Assembly (NCBI GenBank): GCA_025353765.1
Contig: JANXOD010000008.1
Span: 248,001 to 312,000 of the forward strand
Source of the DNA: Sphingobacteriales bacterium
Lineage (GTDB): Bacteria > Bacteroidota > Bacteroidia > Sphingobacteriales > Sphingobacteriaceae
DNA length: 64,000 nt
Direction: 5' to 3'
The notes beneath the pieces were generated by a model. It was given only the letters and a program-made list of their open reading frames with translations. It ran no database searches and had not been told where the DNA came from. Below are positions 42,027 through 51,894 of the stretch, piece after piece. The translations under genes and the position numbers were made by a program. Position 1 is the first letter of the stretch; each line of letters starts with the position of its first letter.

Positions 42027-43796
42027 TTATTTTATAGTAATGGTATAAGGTAATCTGGCTTGTATCCCTGTAAAGCTTAAAGCAGATTTCATATCCTGAT
42101 AATAGGTATAATTTTCACCCAGTTCCTGCTTAGCGAAATATGTACGCACTTTATCCGAAGAATGGTCAAATAATGATTGCAAAGGATCTATTTGTGCGGG
42201 ATAACTAACCAGTTTATAATCTTTTAAATTTGCTTTTTTAGCGGCAGAACTGATAGCATCATTAATATTTCCAAGACGATCAACTAAACCATTACCTAAA
42301 GCTTCTTTTCCGCTCCAAACCCGTCCTTGTCCAATGCTATCAATATATACCTGTGTTTTTTTGCGTCCGTTGGCTACTTTTGTAGTAAAATTTTTATAGA
42401 TTTTGTTCACCTCATTTTGGATGATCATTTTCTCTACATCTGTAAGCGGACGACTTACGTTACCCAGATCAGCGAATTTGCCAGTTTTAACACCATCAAA
42501 AGTAATTCCGAGTTTATTATTAAAGAAATTTTTCATATTGGGTATGATCCCGAATACACCAATTGAACCGGTTATGGTATTGGGTTGAGCAAAAATAGAA
42601 TCTGCAGCACAGGCAATATAGTATCCGCCGGAAGCGGCAACATCACCCATAGAAACAATAACAGGCTTTACTTTTTTGGTTAATAGCACTTCACGCCAAA
42701 TTACATCAGAAGCCAATGCACTGCCACCAGGAGAGTTGATACGTAAAACAACGGCTTTTACTTTATCATCAGTACGGGCTTTACGTATGGCTCTTGAAAT
42801 ACGTTCGGAACCCATTGTTTTATCGTCACCTTCCCCACTAACAATTTCACCGGATGCATAAACAATGGCAATGCGATTATCTGAGGAAGGACTATCTTCT
42901 TCAGATGAAGATGCATAATCTTCGATATTTACCGATTTTAAATCTTTCTTTTGATCTATACCGGTAAGAGATTTTAACTCCTGCAATACTTCATCTTTAT
43001 AACGTAAGCCATCTACCATTTTATAGTTTAAAGCATCTTGTGCATTTCTTATTTTGGCATTATCTGCGATGGAGAAGAGGGAATCTTTGGATATTTTTCT
43101 GCTTTCGGCTATTCTATCTAAAAAATGATCGTACAGAGATCCTAAAAACGAAGTAACCTGTTTGCGATTCGGTTCACTCATTTTATCAAGAATGAACGGT
43201 TCTACTGCACTCTTATACGTTCCAACTTTTATAACCTGTGCCTCAATATCCAGCTTATCTAAAGCACCTTTATAAAACATGATCTCTGAGCTCAATCCTC
43301 TAAAATCAATTAATCCTTCGGGATTTAAATAAATTTTATTGGCCACAGAGGCCAAGTAATATGCTCCCTTTGTATATACTTCGCTGTAGGCGATGATAAA
43401 TTTTCCGCTTTTTTTGAAATCAATTAATGCATTTCTTATTTCTTCTGTAGTTGCAAAACCTGTGGCTATAGATGAAGCATCTAAATAAATACCTTTAATA
43501 TTTTCATCCGTTTTGGCATTTTTTATGCTGGCTAGAATATCATTAAGCCCCAATGATTTATCACCTCCAAAACCCATAAAATTAAAATTCTCCAGCGGAT
43601 TTTTAGCTGAACGCTCTATAATTGGATAATTCAGGCTAATATGCATGATAGTATTGGATGTTACCTTAGCTTTATTTTCTTTTCCTACGGATGAAATTAC
43701 AGCTGTTACTATTATGACCAGGAAAAGGAACATAACAAATATGGACAGGATAAAACCTATCATAGAGGCAAAAACGAATTTGAAGAATTGTTTCAT
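42027..43796 (-). CDS. sppA: Signal peptide peptidase SppA, 67-kDa type
   Basis: A 589-residue double-domain SppA. An N-terminal membrane segment (FVFASMIGFILSIFVMFLFLVIIVTAVISS) anchors it in the inner membrane. The catalytic dyad is split between halves: Lys143 in SEVYTKGAYYLAS and Ser389 in MGDVAASGGYYIACAADS. NSPGGSALASDVIW and NTITGSIGVFGIIPNM are also family motifs. It digests remnant signal peptides in the membrane. It is followed by a strong terminator and so is monocistronic. Confidence 0.94.
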   Translation of the reverse strand: MKQFFKFVFASMIGFILSIFVMFLFLVIIVTAVISSVGKENKAKVTSNTIMHISLNYPIIERSAKNPLENFNFMGFGGDKSLGLNDILASIKNAKTDENIKGIYLDASSIATGFATTEEIRNALIDFKKSGKFIIAYSEVYTKGAYYLASVANKIYLNPEGLIDFRGLSSEIMFYKGALDKLDIEAQVIKVGTYKSAVEPFILDKMSEPNRKQVTSFLGSLYDHFLDRIAESRKISKDSLFSIADNAKIRNAQDALNYKMVDGLRYKDEVLQELKSLTGIDQKKDLKSVNIEDYASSSEEDSPSSDNRIAIVYASGEIVSGEGDDKTMGSERISRAIRKARTDDKVKAVVLRINSPGGSALASDVIWREVLLTKKVKPVIVSMGDVAASGGYYIACAADSIFAQPNTITGSIGVFGIIPNMKNFFNNKLGITFDGVKTGKFADLGNVSRPLTDVEKMIIQNEVNKIYKNFTTKVANGRKKTQVYIDSIGQGRVWSGKEALGNGLVDRLGNINDAISSAAKKANLKDYKLVSYPAQIDPLQSLFDHSSDKVRTYFAKQELGENYTYYQDMKSALSFTGIQARLPYTITIK

Positions 43797-43969
43797 TTTA
43801 AAAGGTAAACATTTTATTTATGTAAGTTTACAAATATACAGACGTATTAATTTGATTTTTGTTACAGACTACTTTTAAAACTGAATGAAAATCATTATAA
43901 TCGATTGCAAATTGAACTAAATTCGCGTATGCTATTAGCTTCATTATCCCTTCAAAACAATGTACTCTG

Positions 43970-44452
43970 ATGAAAAATATATACTTATTACTTGGAGGTA
44001 ATATAGGAGATAGTAAGCAATATATTGGGGATGCTAAAAAAATGATAGAAACTACCATTGGGGCAATTAAAGAAGAATCATCCTTATATCAAACTTCTTC
44101 ATGGGGAAAAACTAATCAACCAGACTTTATAAACCAAGTAATTCATATTGAAACTGAGTATAATCCACAACAGCTTTTAAGCCGAACAATTGCCATAGAA
44201 AATGCATTAGGCCGGCAGCGGGCAGAGAAGTGGGGCTCGCGTACCATAGATATTGATATTCTGTTTTATGATAACAAAATTATAAACGAAAAGGAATTAA
44301 TTATTCCACATCCGCATCTGCATGAGCGTCGTTTTACATTAATACCCTTATTAGAAATTGCTCCAGAATTTCATCATCCCGTGTTAAATCAAACAATTAT
44401 AAATTTATGTAACAATTTAGACGATAAACTTCGCATAAAAAAGATATCTTAG
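43970..44452 (+). CDS. folK: 2-amino-4-hydroxy-6-hydroxymethyldihydropteridine diphosphokinase
   Basis: A 160-residue enzyme that transfers pyrophosphate from ATP to the pterin in folate synthesis. The motifs YLLLGGNIGDSKQYI, FINQVIHIETEYNPQQLL, ENALGRQRAEKWGSRTIDIDILFYDN and PHPHLHERRFTLIPLLEIAP cover the whole fold. It is divergent from sppA (174 bp between starts) and followed after 17 bp by the Hpt gene. Confidence 0.95.
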   Translation: MKNIYLLLGGNIGDSKQYIGDAKKMIETTIGAIKEESSLYQTSSWGKTNQPDFINQVIHIETEYNPQQLLSRTIAIENALGRQRAEKWGSRTIDIDILFYDNKIINEKELIIPHPHLHERRFTLIPLLEIAPEFHHPVLNQTIINLCNNLDDKLRIKKIS

Positions 44453-44469
44453 ATATACATTTTAAAGAA

Positions 44470-44856
44470 ATGGTAAAAAAAAATAAAAAAGATTTATCAG
44501 AAGTGAATATTGATTTGTCATATCTGCAGGATATTTCGAATGGCAGCAATAAGTTCATGATTGAGATGATTGATATCTTTCTTAAACATACACCCGGTTA
44601 TTTTGAGGAGATACGATTAGCCATACAGGAAAAAGACTGGGCTACCGTAGCAAATGTTGCTCATAAGATTGGGCCAAGCATATCATTTATGGGCATTGAT
44701 GCAGCAAAAGATAATATAATAGAGATTGAGCGTAAAGCAATAACATTAGAAAGACTGGAAGAGATCGAAGTTGATTTTAACTATTTACAAAATTTAAGTA
44801 TTCAATTTTTTGCTAAATTAGAAACTATCAAAAGAACACTTCAAGATAAAGCTTAA
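44470..44856 (+). CDS. Stand-alone Hpt (histidine phosphotransfer) protein
   Basis: A 128-residue helical-bundle protein. The phospho-accepting His65 is in NVAHKIGPSISFMGID, matching the H-x-(L/I)KG(S/P) Hpt motif, and helices before (IEMIDIFLKHTPGYFEEI) and after (YLQNLSIQFFAKLETIK) complete the bundle. Hpt proteins pass phosphate between hybrid kinases and response regulators. No kinase or regulator gene is adjacent; it sits after folK and its stop overlaps the convergent purS stop by 4 bp. Confidence 0.83.
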   Translation: MVKKNKKDLSEVNIDLSYLQDISNGSNKFMIEMIDIFLKHTPGYFEEIRLAIQEKDWATVANVAHKIGPSISFMGIDAAKDNIIEIERKAITLERLEEIEVDFNYLQNLSIQFFAKLETIKRTLQDKA

Positions 44857-45104
44857 ATGGTTTTCAGTTCAAAATTATAGCTTTCCATAATTAAATTTGC
44901 CAGTAATTGTTTGCAAGCTTGATTAACTTTCTCTTTAGCAATTATCTCATTTTGCGCTTCAACTTCTAAGGATATATGTTTTCCTATTCGTACATTTTGA
45001 ATTTCACTAAGTCCTAAATTTTTCATACTGCCTGTAATAGCTTTACCTTGAGGGTCGAGTATTTCTTTAAGTGGCATTACGTTTATCTCTGCAAGGAATT
45101 TCAT
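44853..45104 (-). CDS. purS: Phosphoribosylformylglycinamidine synthase subunit PurS
   Basis: An 83-residue protein of the PurS family (FLAEINVMPLKEILDPQGKAI ... IQNVRIGKHISLEVEAQNE), which bridges PurL and PurQ in the three-part FGAM synthase. Its presence agrees with the small PurL at 11922-14144, which is 31 kb away. The gene overlaps pssA upstream by 4 bp (ATGA), so the two are translationally coupled even though their pathways differ. No purQ is seen in the window. Confidence 0.93.
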   Translation of the reverse strand: MKFLAEINVMPLKEILDPQGKAITGSMKNLGLSEIQNVRIGKHISLEVEAQNEIIAKEKVNQACKQLLANLIMESYNFELKTI

Positions 45105-45796
45105 TTGCTTAATTTAGATTGTAATAACGATAGTAAAAAATATATGAATATAATAATAGGAACTGCGGCAAATTTAAGCAATACGAGTAAAATTAATCCC
45201 GAAAAAAGCAGAATATAACGGAACAAATTATCAGAAAGTTTTAGTGTTTTAAATTTTAATGAGAATAAAGGCACTTCTGCTATTAATAACACACTCATTC
45301 CCAAACTAAAAGTAAATAAGGAAAACGAATTAAGTATATAAGATGATAGAAATATATTCCTTTCTAATATTATAGGTAAGGAAGCAATTAACATGGCATT
45401 AGCTGGTGTTGGCAAACCAATAAAATTTTCTGTCTGCCGTTCATCTATGTTAAATTTAGCTAATCTTAATGCAGAGAAAACTGCGATTAAAAAAGCTGAG
45501 AAATTGAGGTAAGGACTTACAGAGCTAATTTGCGGAGAGAGCAAAAACAATTGGTATACTATAACAGCTGGAAGAACCCCGAAACTTACCATATCTGCCA
45601 ATGAATCTAATTCTTTTCCAATATCAGAGTATGCTTTGAGCAGACGAGCTGTCATCCCATCAAAAAAATCAAATATGGCAGCAATAATAATAGCATAACC
45701 GGCATAAATGAGGTTGCCCTGAAAAGCATAAACAATCCCAATACAACCACTAAATAGATTTAAACAGGTTATTGCATTAGGTATGTGCTTTTTCAT
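45101..45796 (-). CDS. pssA: CDP-diacylglycerol-serine O-phosphatidyltransferase
   Basis: A 231-residue inner-membrane enzyme making phosphatidylserine. The CDP-alcohol phosphatidyltransferase signature D-x2-D-G-x2-A-R-x8-G-x3-D-x3-D is clear in FDFFDGMTARLLKAYSDIGKELDSLADMVSFG, and about seven membrane spans follow. FNIDERQTENFIGLPTPANA is the pattern of the integral (subclass II, Gram-positive-like) PssA. It lies 74 bp after rho on the same strand and is coupled to purS by a 4-bp overlap. Confidence 0.94.
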   Translation of the reverse strand: MKKHIPNAITCLNLFSGCIGIVYAFQGNLIYAGYAIIIAAIFDFFDGMTARLLKAYSDIGKELDSLADMVSFGVLPAVIVYQLFLLSPQISSVSPYLNFSAFLIAVFSALRLAKFNIDERQTENFIGLPTPANAMLIASLPIILERNIFLSSYILNSFSLFTFSLGMSVLLIAEVPLFSLKFKTLKLSDNLFRYILLFSGLILLVLLKFAAVPIIIFIYFLLSLLQSKLSK

Positions 45797-45870
45797 AAAG
45801 AATTAAACGAAAGCTGGATAGTAAGAACGAAAAACTACCAACTGTAAACTGCTAGCCATCTTGTTCAAAC

Positions 45871-47481
45871 CTAACTGTTCATTGAAATTAAAAATTCTTC
45901 GTTTGTTTTTGTACCCCGCATTTGAGATTGCAAAAATTCCATTGATTCTTGGGAATTCATATCAGCCAGGTGATTGCGCAATATCCAGATGCGCTGTAAG
46001 GTATCTTTATCCAATAAAAGATCATCACGACGAGTACTAGAAGCGGTAAGATCAATAGCAGGGAAAATACGTTTATTCGATAATTTACGATCCAATTGCA
46101 ATTCCATATTACCGGTACCTTTAAATTCTTCAAAAATTACTTCATCCATTTTTGAGCCTGTTTCTGTTAAAGCGGTAGCTAGAATAGTTAATGAACCACC
46201 ATCTTCAATATTACGGGCTGCACCAAAAAAGCGCTTGGGTTTATGTAAGGCATTGGCATCTACACCACCAGAAAGTATTTTCCCCGATGTGGGTGCAACT
46301 GTATTGTATGCACGAGCCAAACGTGTGATAGAGTCTAAGAGAATAACTACATCATGACCACATTCTACCATGCGCTTTGCTTTTTCTAAAACGATGTTGG
46401 CAATTTTAACATGACGTTCGGCAGGTTCATCAAAAGTGGATGATACAACTTCTGCACGCACACTGCGGGCCATGTCAGTTACTTCTTCAGGCCGCTCATC
46501 TATCAATAATATAATCAGATATACTTCAGGATGGTTTTTTGCTATCGCATTAGCAACATCTTTAAGCAACATGGTTTTACCCGTTTTTGGCTGAGCTACA
46601 ATTAAACCACGCTGACCTTTACCTATGGGTGTAAATAGATCAATAATTCGCGTGGAATGGTTAGCAGTATCAACAAAAAGGTTTAATTTTTCTGTTGGAA
46701 AAAGTGGCGTTAAATAATCAAACGGAACACGGTCACGAACATCAGCAGGTGTACGGTTATTGATCGCTTCAACACGTACTAATGGAAAATATTTTTCACC
46801 TTCTTTTGGAGGCCGTATGCTTCCGCGTACAGTATCGCCTGTTTTTAATCCAAATAATTTTATTTGTGATTGAGATACATAAATATCATCCGGCGATGAT
46901 AGATAATTATAATCTGAAGATCTTAAAAAACCATAACCATCGGGCATGATTTCTAAAATACCTTCGTTAATTATCACATTATCAAAATCCATATTAGTAG
47001 CAGCTTCCTGATTTCTGTTTTGATTAGGATTTGGCCTGCGTTCAAACTTACGTGGGTCAGCAGGTTGGCTTACCTCTTTGGGAGGAGCTTGTACAGTTTC
47101 TACTTGAGTAGGCGCATTGGGAGAATCAGCCGAAATAACTGGTTCTCTATTCTCTGAATTCAATTCGAAATTTTCCTCTATTGAATCTTCATCATTAGAA
47201 CTATCATACAAACGTGTATCATCTAAAGGAATTTCTTCATGCTTTTTAGTTTCTGATTTTCCTTTTAGTGTTCTCAGACGCTTACGGGGCTTATCATCAT
47301 TAGCCGCTTCCCCATTCTCTAAAATAGCAGGTTCTTCCGTATTTGGAGTACTCCTTTTTTCTATTATTTGACTAATTAGGTCTTGTTTACGTAAAGTATC
47401 GCTATCCGCGATGCCATAGGTTTGAGCAATTTCACGTAACTCAGATACGAGCTTATCGTTCAAATTATTAATATCCGGCAT
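45871..47481 (-). CDS. rho: Transcription termination factor Rho
   Basis: A 536-residue RNA-dependent ATPase. N-terminal SAP-like Rho_N domain ([20 protein letters not shown]), then a long acidic, Pro/Asn-rich insertion (about residues 40-165) typical of Bacteroidota Rho, the cold-shock RNA-binding domain ([20 protein letters not shown]), and the ATPase with Walker A ([17 protein letters not shown], Lys near 300) and Walker B ([16 protein letters not shown]). It terminates untranslated transcripts. Confidence 0.97.
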   Translation of the reverse strand: MPDINNLNDKLVSELREIAQTYGIADSDTLRKQDLISQIIEKRSTPNTEEPAILENGEAANDDKPRKRLRTLKGKSETKKHEEIPLDDTRLYDSSNDEDSIEENFELNSENREPVISADSPNAPTQVETVQAPPKEVSQPADPRKFERRPNPNQNRNQEAATNMDFDNVIINEGILEIMPDGYGFLRSSDYNYLSSPDDIYVSQSQIKLFGLKTGDTVRGSIRPPKEGEKYFPLVRVEAINNRTPADVRDRVPFDYLTPLFPTEKLNLFVDTANHSTRIIDLFTPIGKGQRGLIVAQPKTGKTMLLKDVANAIAKNHPEVYLIILLIDERPEEVTDMARSVRAEVVSSTFDEPAERHVKIANIVLEKAKRMVECGHDVVILLDSITRLARAYNTVAPTSGKILSGGVDANALHKPKRFFGAARNIEDGGSLTILATALTETGSKMDEVIFEEFKGTGNMELQLDRKLSNKRIFPAIDLTASSTRRDDLLLDKDTLQRIWILRNHLADMNSQESMEFLQSQMRGTKTNEEFLISMNS

Positions 47482-47718
47482 TAAATATGGTTTATGTTTT
47501 AGGATTTTTTAGTTCAAAAAGAATTTATCATGCAGAGCAGAAAACAGCTAAATTTCAGAAAATTACACTAATAAAGAAATTCTAACTGGTTCTGTATTTC
47601 AGAGATAAACGAGATAACGACACAATTCTATACAATAAAATGAAATAATCAAAATTTTTAATTCTTTTTTTTACAGTCGACCCTCTTCTTTAATTAATTT
47701 CGCATACTATATAGACGA

Positions 47719-48546
47719 ATGAACAGGCAACAACTCACTGAACAGATTAACAGAAAAAAGTCTTTTTTATGCATTGGCTTAGATACAGATATAACGCTAA
47801 TTCCAAAATTTTTATTGGATCATGAGGACCCTGTTTTAGAATTTAATAAGCGAATTATTGGAGCAACTCACGATTTATGTGTAGCCTATAAGCCAAATAG
47901 TGCCTTTTATGAAAGCAGAGGGTTGGCCGGATGGCAAAGTTTGATAAATACTTGGAAACATATTCCTAAAGATTGCCTGAGTATTATTGATGCGAAACGC
48001 GGAGACATTGGTAATACTTCTACTATGTATGCTAAAGCTTTTTTTGATAAAACAGCATCAGGTATGAGCTTTGATGCCATAACCGTTGCACCTTATATGG
48101 GTATCGACTCCATACAGCCTTTTTTAGATTTTGAAAATAAATGGGTGATTTTACTGGTTTTAACTTCTAATAATAGCAGCAAAGACTTTCAACTTACAGA
48201 GAATACGGATGGTCATCTTTTTGAAACAGTTATTAAAAAAGCCAATACCTGGGCCGATGATGATAAACTGATGTATGTTGTTGGAGCAACACGAACGGAA
48301 GAATTTAAGATCATTCGCAAACATGCCCCGAATCATTTCCTTCTAGTACCTGGTTTGGGTGCACAAGGAGGAAGTTTACGGGAAGTCTGCAAATATGGTT
48401 TAACTAAAGATTGCGGTTTGCTGGTAAATGCCTCCCGTTCAATTATATATGCTTCTAATGGTGAGAATTTTGCCCAGGAGGCGAGAAAAGAAGTTTTAAA
48501 AATTCAAAAAGAAATGGCCATTGAATTGAATAGAATTTTTAGTTGA
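47719..48546 (+). CDS. pyrF: Orotidine-5'-phosphate decarboxylase (type 2)
   Basis: A 275-residue enzyme that converts OMP to [20 protein letters not shown] at the N terminus, and [21 protein letters not shown] with the catalytic Lys93 and Asp residues, place it in the longer type 2 class; [17 protein letters not shown] and PGLGAQGG form the phosphate loop. Upstream TAATTTCG is a near match to the -7 consensus. The TGA overlaps the ATG of the EamA gene (TGATG). Confidence 0.95.
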   Translation: MNRQQLTEQINRKKSFLCIGLDTDITLIPKFLLDHEDPVLEFNKRIIGATHDLCVAYKPNSAFYESRGLAGWQSLINTWKHIPKDCLSIIDAKRGDIGNTSTMYAKAFFDKTASGMSFDAITVAPYMGIDSIQPFLDFENKWVILLVLTSNNSSKDFQLTENTDGHLFETVIKKANTWADDDKLMYVVGATRTEEFKIIRKHAPNHFLLVPGLGAQGGSLREVCKYGLTKDCGLLVNASRSIIYASNGENFAQEARKEVLKIQKEMAIELNRIFS

Positions 48547-49478
48547 TGAATATGTCCTTATCCAATTATAAATTAATTTTAGCTCTTTTTTGTATCGCAT
48601 TATTTTGGGGCACTACGTTTTTGGCCATTCGGATAGGGGTGGAGACTATTCCGCCTTTATTAGTTACGGGCTTTCGTAATATGCTGGCCGGTTCCGTATT
48701 ATTATGCTATTTAGCACTGAATAAGAAGCTTGAGAAAATGGATTGGCCTCGGATTAAACGCAACATGATCATAGCATCTATGATGATTGTTTTAGCAAAT
48801 GGCTTAACTACTTTTTCAGAAAAGTACATCTCCAGTGGCTTGGCAGCTTTAATTTCTACCCTATCGCCATTAAGTGTATTGTCATTAAATCTTGTTTTGA
48901 AAAATGAAAAACCTTCATTAAGGATAGGAACCGGATTCTTGTTGGCAATGATTGGGATGTATCTTATATACCAGAATAATTTAACAGATCTCTTTAATCC
49001 TGAATATCGCTTAGGAATTACAGCTATATTATTTGCCGTATCAATGTGGGCTACAGGCACTATTTATTCAAAAAGAAGTTCAGTTCATCCGGGTAACATA
49101 TTTATAAATCTTTGTTTTCAAATGCTGTTTGCAGGATTTGTTCTGCTTATTACACAATTAATTATCCAGCCTAATCTACATTTCTCTGCCTGGAGTACAC
49201 GTAGCATGAGTGCCGTAGTCTACTTAGCTTTATTTGGATCTGTGGCGGGTTATGTATCTTATATGTATGCTTTATCTAAACTTCCGTCTACTAAAGTTTC
49301 TATAGTTACGTACATCAATGTGGTAGTTGCTTTAACTTTGGGATGGCTTATTCTGGATGAAAAAATAACCATTAAAATTATACTGGCAGCTACATTAATT
49401 ATTACTGGCGTTATTATAGCGAGTTATCGTCAGACCTCTGCTGCTTCTATACAAAAAAATCCTGTACCAGATGTGTAA
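48546..49478 (+). CDS. EamA/DMT-family transporter
   Basis: An inner-membrane protein of 310 residues with about ten membrane spans in two EamA repeats: first LILALFCIALFWGTTFLAIRIGVETIPPLLVTGFRNMLAG, second GITAILFAVSMWATGTIYSKRSSVHPG. It belongs to the drug/metabolite transporter superfamily; substrates are not predictable. I place the start at the ATG at 48546, which overlaps the pyrF stop by one base, so translation is probably coupled. Confidence 0.88.
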   Translation: MNMSLSNYKLILALFCIALFWGTTFLAIRIGVETIPPLLVTGFRNMLAGSVLLCYLALNKKLEKMDWPRIKRNMIIASMMIVLANGLTTFSEKYISSGLAALISTLSPLSVLSLNLVLKNEKPSLRIGTGFLLAMIGMYLIYQNNLTDLFNPEYRLGITAILFAVSMWATGTIYSKRSSVHPGNIFINLCFQMLFAGFVLLITQLIIQPNLHFSAWSTRSMSAVVYLALFGSVAGYVSYMYALSKLPSTKVSIVTYINVVVALTLGWLILDEKITIKIILAATLIITGVIIASYRQTSAASIQKNPVPDV

Positions 49479-49614
49479 TTGATTAAGATCTCATGATTTA
49501 TGTAAATAGACTTTAATAATGCAAAAATCATCATTAAATGTTAATACTTATATATTATTATTTCATCATTTTTAAATAATTTACATATTTTAAAATTTTT
49601 TGGTAAATTTAGTT

Positions 49615-50898
49615 ATGTCATTTACCGAAGATATTTTGCATTATTTATGGAAATTCCGCCTCTTTAATCAGTACGGTCTTAAAACAGCAGCCAACGAATC
49701 CCTCGAAATTATATCAACAGGAATTCATAATAAACATGCAGGTCCTGATTTTGAAAATGCAAAAATCCGTATTGGTCAAACTATATGGGCTGGAACTATA
49801 GAAATCCATTTGCGTTCTTCAGATTGGTTTAAGCATACTCATCAGCATGATGAGGCTTATAATAATGTAATTCTTCATGTGGTATACCAGCATGATAAAT
49901 CCACTTTTCGTGCTGATGGTACTGAGATTCCTGTTTTGGTATTAGAAAATTTAATACCTCCCAATATCATCCATAATTATAGTCAACTGATGCAGGGCCT
50001 AAATTGGATTCCATGTGAGAAACTGATATCAAATATAGATTCTTTCCATATAAAAAACTGGCTTTCGAGAGTATTGATCGAACGTTTAGAAGAAAAATCA
50101 GCCATTGTAAACACTACACTTCTGGAATATAAAGGAAGCTGGGATGATGCATTTTATGTTATTTTGGCTCGAAATTTTGGATTTAAAGTGAATGCAATTC
50201 CTTTCGAGCTTTTAGCACGTGCATTACCTCAACAGATCCTCGCAAAACACAAAAATAATTCCTTACAAATTGAAGCATTAATTTTTGGTCAGGCCGGATT
50301 TTTAAATGAAAGTATGAAGAATGAGTATGCTGAAAAATTAAAACAAGAATATCAGTTTCTGCAAAAAAAGTATTCGCTTGTACCTGTAGACAAATACATT
50401 TGGAAATACATGAGATTAAGGCCACAAAATTTTCCAACTATTCGCTTAGCCCAGTTTGCGGCTTTAGTTGTTAAATCAAATCATCTGTTTTCAAAAATCT
50501 TGGAAATTAAGGATGTAAAATCAATCAATCAACTATTTTGTGATTTGCCCGTAAATGGCTATTGGCAAACTCATTATAGATTTGATACAGAAGCTTCAGC
50601 TTCTTCGACAACTTTAGGAGAACAATCCATTAATAATATTTTGATTAATACCGTTGCTGTATTTCTGTTTGCTTATGGTAAGAATACAGACAATGAAAAC
50701 TATATTAACAGAGCAATATCATTACTCGAAAATGTATCAGCAGAAACAAATCAGGTAATCAATCATTTTAAACAAATTGGAATTAAAGCAGATAAAGCCT
50801 TTACATCACAAGCACTTCTACAATTAAAAAGTTCTTATTGCGACGCGAAAAAATGCGTACATTGTGGCATTGGGATGAAACTGATAAACCAGATATAA
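49615..50898 (+). CDS. DUF2851 family protein
   Basis: A 427-residue protein starting MSFTEDILHYLWKFRLFNQYGL, the characteristic DUF2851 opening; the frame is open to a TTG at 49600, but the ATG at 49615 fits the family better. Other family marks are IISTGIHNKHAGPDFENAKIRIG, WAGTIEIHLRSSDWFKHTHQHDEAYNNVILHVVYQHD, the long helical middle, and the C-terminal Cys cluster DAKKCVHCGIG. Its function is unknown; it is widespread in Bacteroidota. The PspC-domain gene follows 1 bp after its stop. Confidence 0.86.
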   Translation: MSFTEDILHYLWKFRLFNQYGLKTAANESLEIISTGIHNKHAGPDFENAKIRIGQTIWAGTIEIHLRSSDWFKHTHQHDEAYNNVILHVVYQHDKSTFRADGTEIPVLVLENLIPPNIIHNYSQLMQGLNWIPCEKLISNIDSFHIKNWLSRVLIERLEEKSAIVNTTLLEYKGSWDDAFYVILARNFGFKVNAIPFELLARALPQQILAKHKNNSLQIEALIFGQAGFLNESMKNEYAEKLKQEYQFLQKKYSLVPVDKYIWKYMRLRPQNFPTIRLAQFAALVVKSNHLFSKILEIKDVKSINQLFCDLPVNGYWQTHYRFDTEASASSTTLGEQSINNILINTVAVFLFAYGKNTDNENYINRAISLLENVSAETNQVINHFKQIGIKADKAFTSQALLQLKSSYCDAKKCVHCGIGMKLINQI

Positions 50899-50899
50899 C

Positions 50900-51121
50900 A
50901 TGTTGCAACGTTTTTTTACTTTTTTTGAGAAACGATCTTTCGGTGTTTGTGCCTATCTGGGCGAACGTTTTAATATTTCCATTTCAAAAATCAGGTTATT
51001 CTTTATCTATTCTTCCTTTCTTGCTGTAGGTTTTCCGGTAATAGTTTATGTGATGGCTGCCTTTGTTTTAGATATACGCAATTATGTAAAGCGCATCAGA
51101 ACAAGAGTGGAAGATTTTTGA
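50900..51121 (+). CDS. Small PspC-domain membrane protein
   Basis: A 73-residue protein with the start MLQRFFTFFEKRSFGVCAYLGERFNISISKIRLFFIYSSF and one membrane span (FLAVGFPVIVYVMAAFVLDI). This is the PspC domain linked to phage-shock/envelope-stress systems, here stand-alone and coupled to the DUF2851 gene. It converges with the ankyrin-protein gene; the two stops are 1 bp apart. Confidence 0.8.
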   Translation: MLQRFFTFFEKRSFGVCAYLGERFNISISKIRLFFIYSSFLAVGFPVIVYVMAAFVLDIRNYVKRIRTRVEDF

Positions 51122-51122
51122 A

Positions 51123-51770
51123 CTATATCAAAATCTTCGCAATATGAGGATGCCCTTTTTCTAAAGCCATATCAGAGGCAGTCTTTCCACTTTCTGTTTT
51201 TGCATGTACATTTGCGCCAGCTTCTAATAAAAGTATTAGAAGTTCAATATTGCCGTTTTGAGCGGCAGAATGTAAAGGAGTAAGACCAGACATCTGCGTC
51301 ACATTTACATCAGCGCCAGCTTCTAAAAGCATTTTAGCAATCATATTATAATTCGATGCCACAGCAGAATGGATGGGGTAAACAGTATAACCGTTTTGGG
51401 AAGAAATGTTAGGGTCTGCACCTTTAAGTAAAAGATACCGGGTTATATCTTCATTTCCGAAATAAGATGAAAGGCCGAGTGCCGTAAAACCATCTTCTGA
51501 AAATATGGCAACCGAGTCTGGCTTTAAATAGACTAAATGTGCAACCACATCAAACTTACCTACAGCAGCAGCTTCAAAAATAGTAATATCGTTTACGTAA
51601 TTTAAGATAATAGTAGAAATTGAGGGCTTTCTATAATAACATGAAAGCATTAATGGAGATACCTGATAACTTGTTTGTTGTTTGGCAAGTTCCGGATTTG
51701 TCACCAGCAGAGCAGATAAAGCATCAGCATTGCCAGATTGTATATATTCTTCAAGTAAAGCTATGCTCAT
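51123..51770 (-). CDS. Ankyrin-repeat protein
   Basis: A 215-residue cytosolic protein built of about five ankyrin repeats; the clearest are SEDGFTALGLSSYFGNEDITRYLLLKGADPN, and AAQNGNIELLILLLEAGANVHAKTESGKTASDMALEKGHP. The repeats give protein-protein interaction; no enzyme domain or signal is present. It is a single gene between PspC and the MATE gene. Confidence 0.85.
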   Translation of the reverse strand: MSIALLEEYIQSGNADALSALLVTNPELAKQQTSYQVSPLMLSCYYRKPSISTIILNYVNDITIFEAAAVGKFDVVAHLVYLKPDSVAIFSEDGFTALGLSSYFGNEDITRYLLLKGADPNISSQNGYTVYPIHSAVASNYNMIAKMLLEAGADVNVTQMSGLTPLHSAAQNGNIELLILLLEAGANVHAKTESGKTASDMALEKGHPHIAKILI

Positions 51771-51894
51771 TGTATTTACCGTTTAAGGTGGCTGTGTAAA
51801 TCAATACTAAAAATAACACATTTCAAATAAAAACATGTAAGCTCAAGATATTTTAAGATAGCATTAATTTAAAATATTTCATATTCAAACCCAA

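Noticed and set aside
45974-46357. 127-residue plus-strand frame opposite rho
   Set aside because: Antisense to the conserved Rho ATPase core; it has no signal, domain or promoter.
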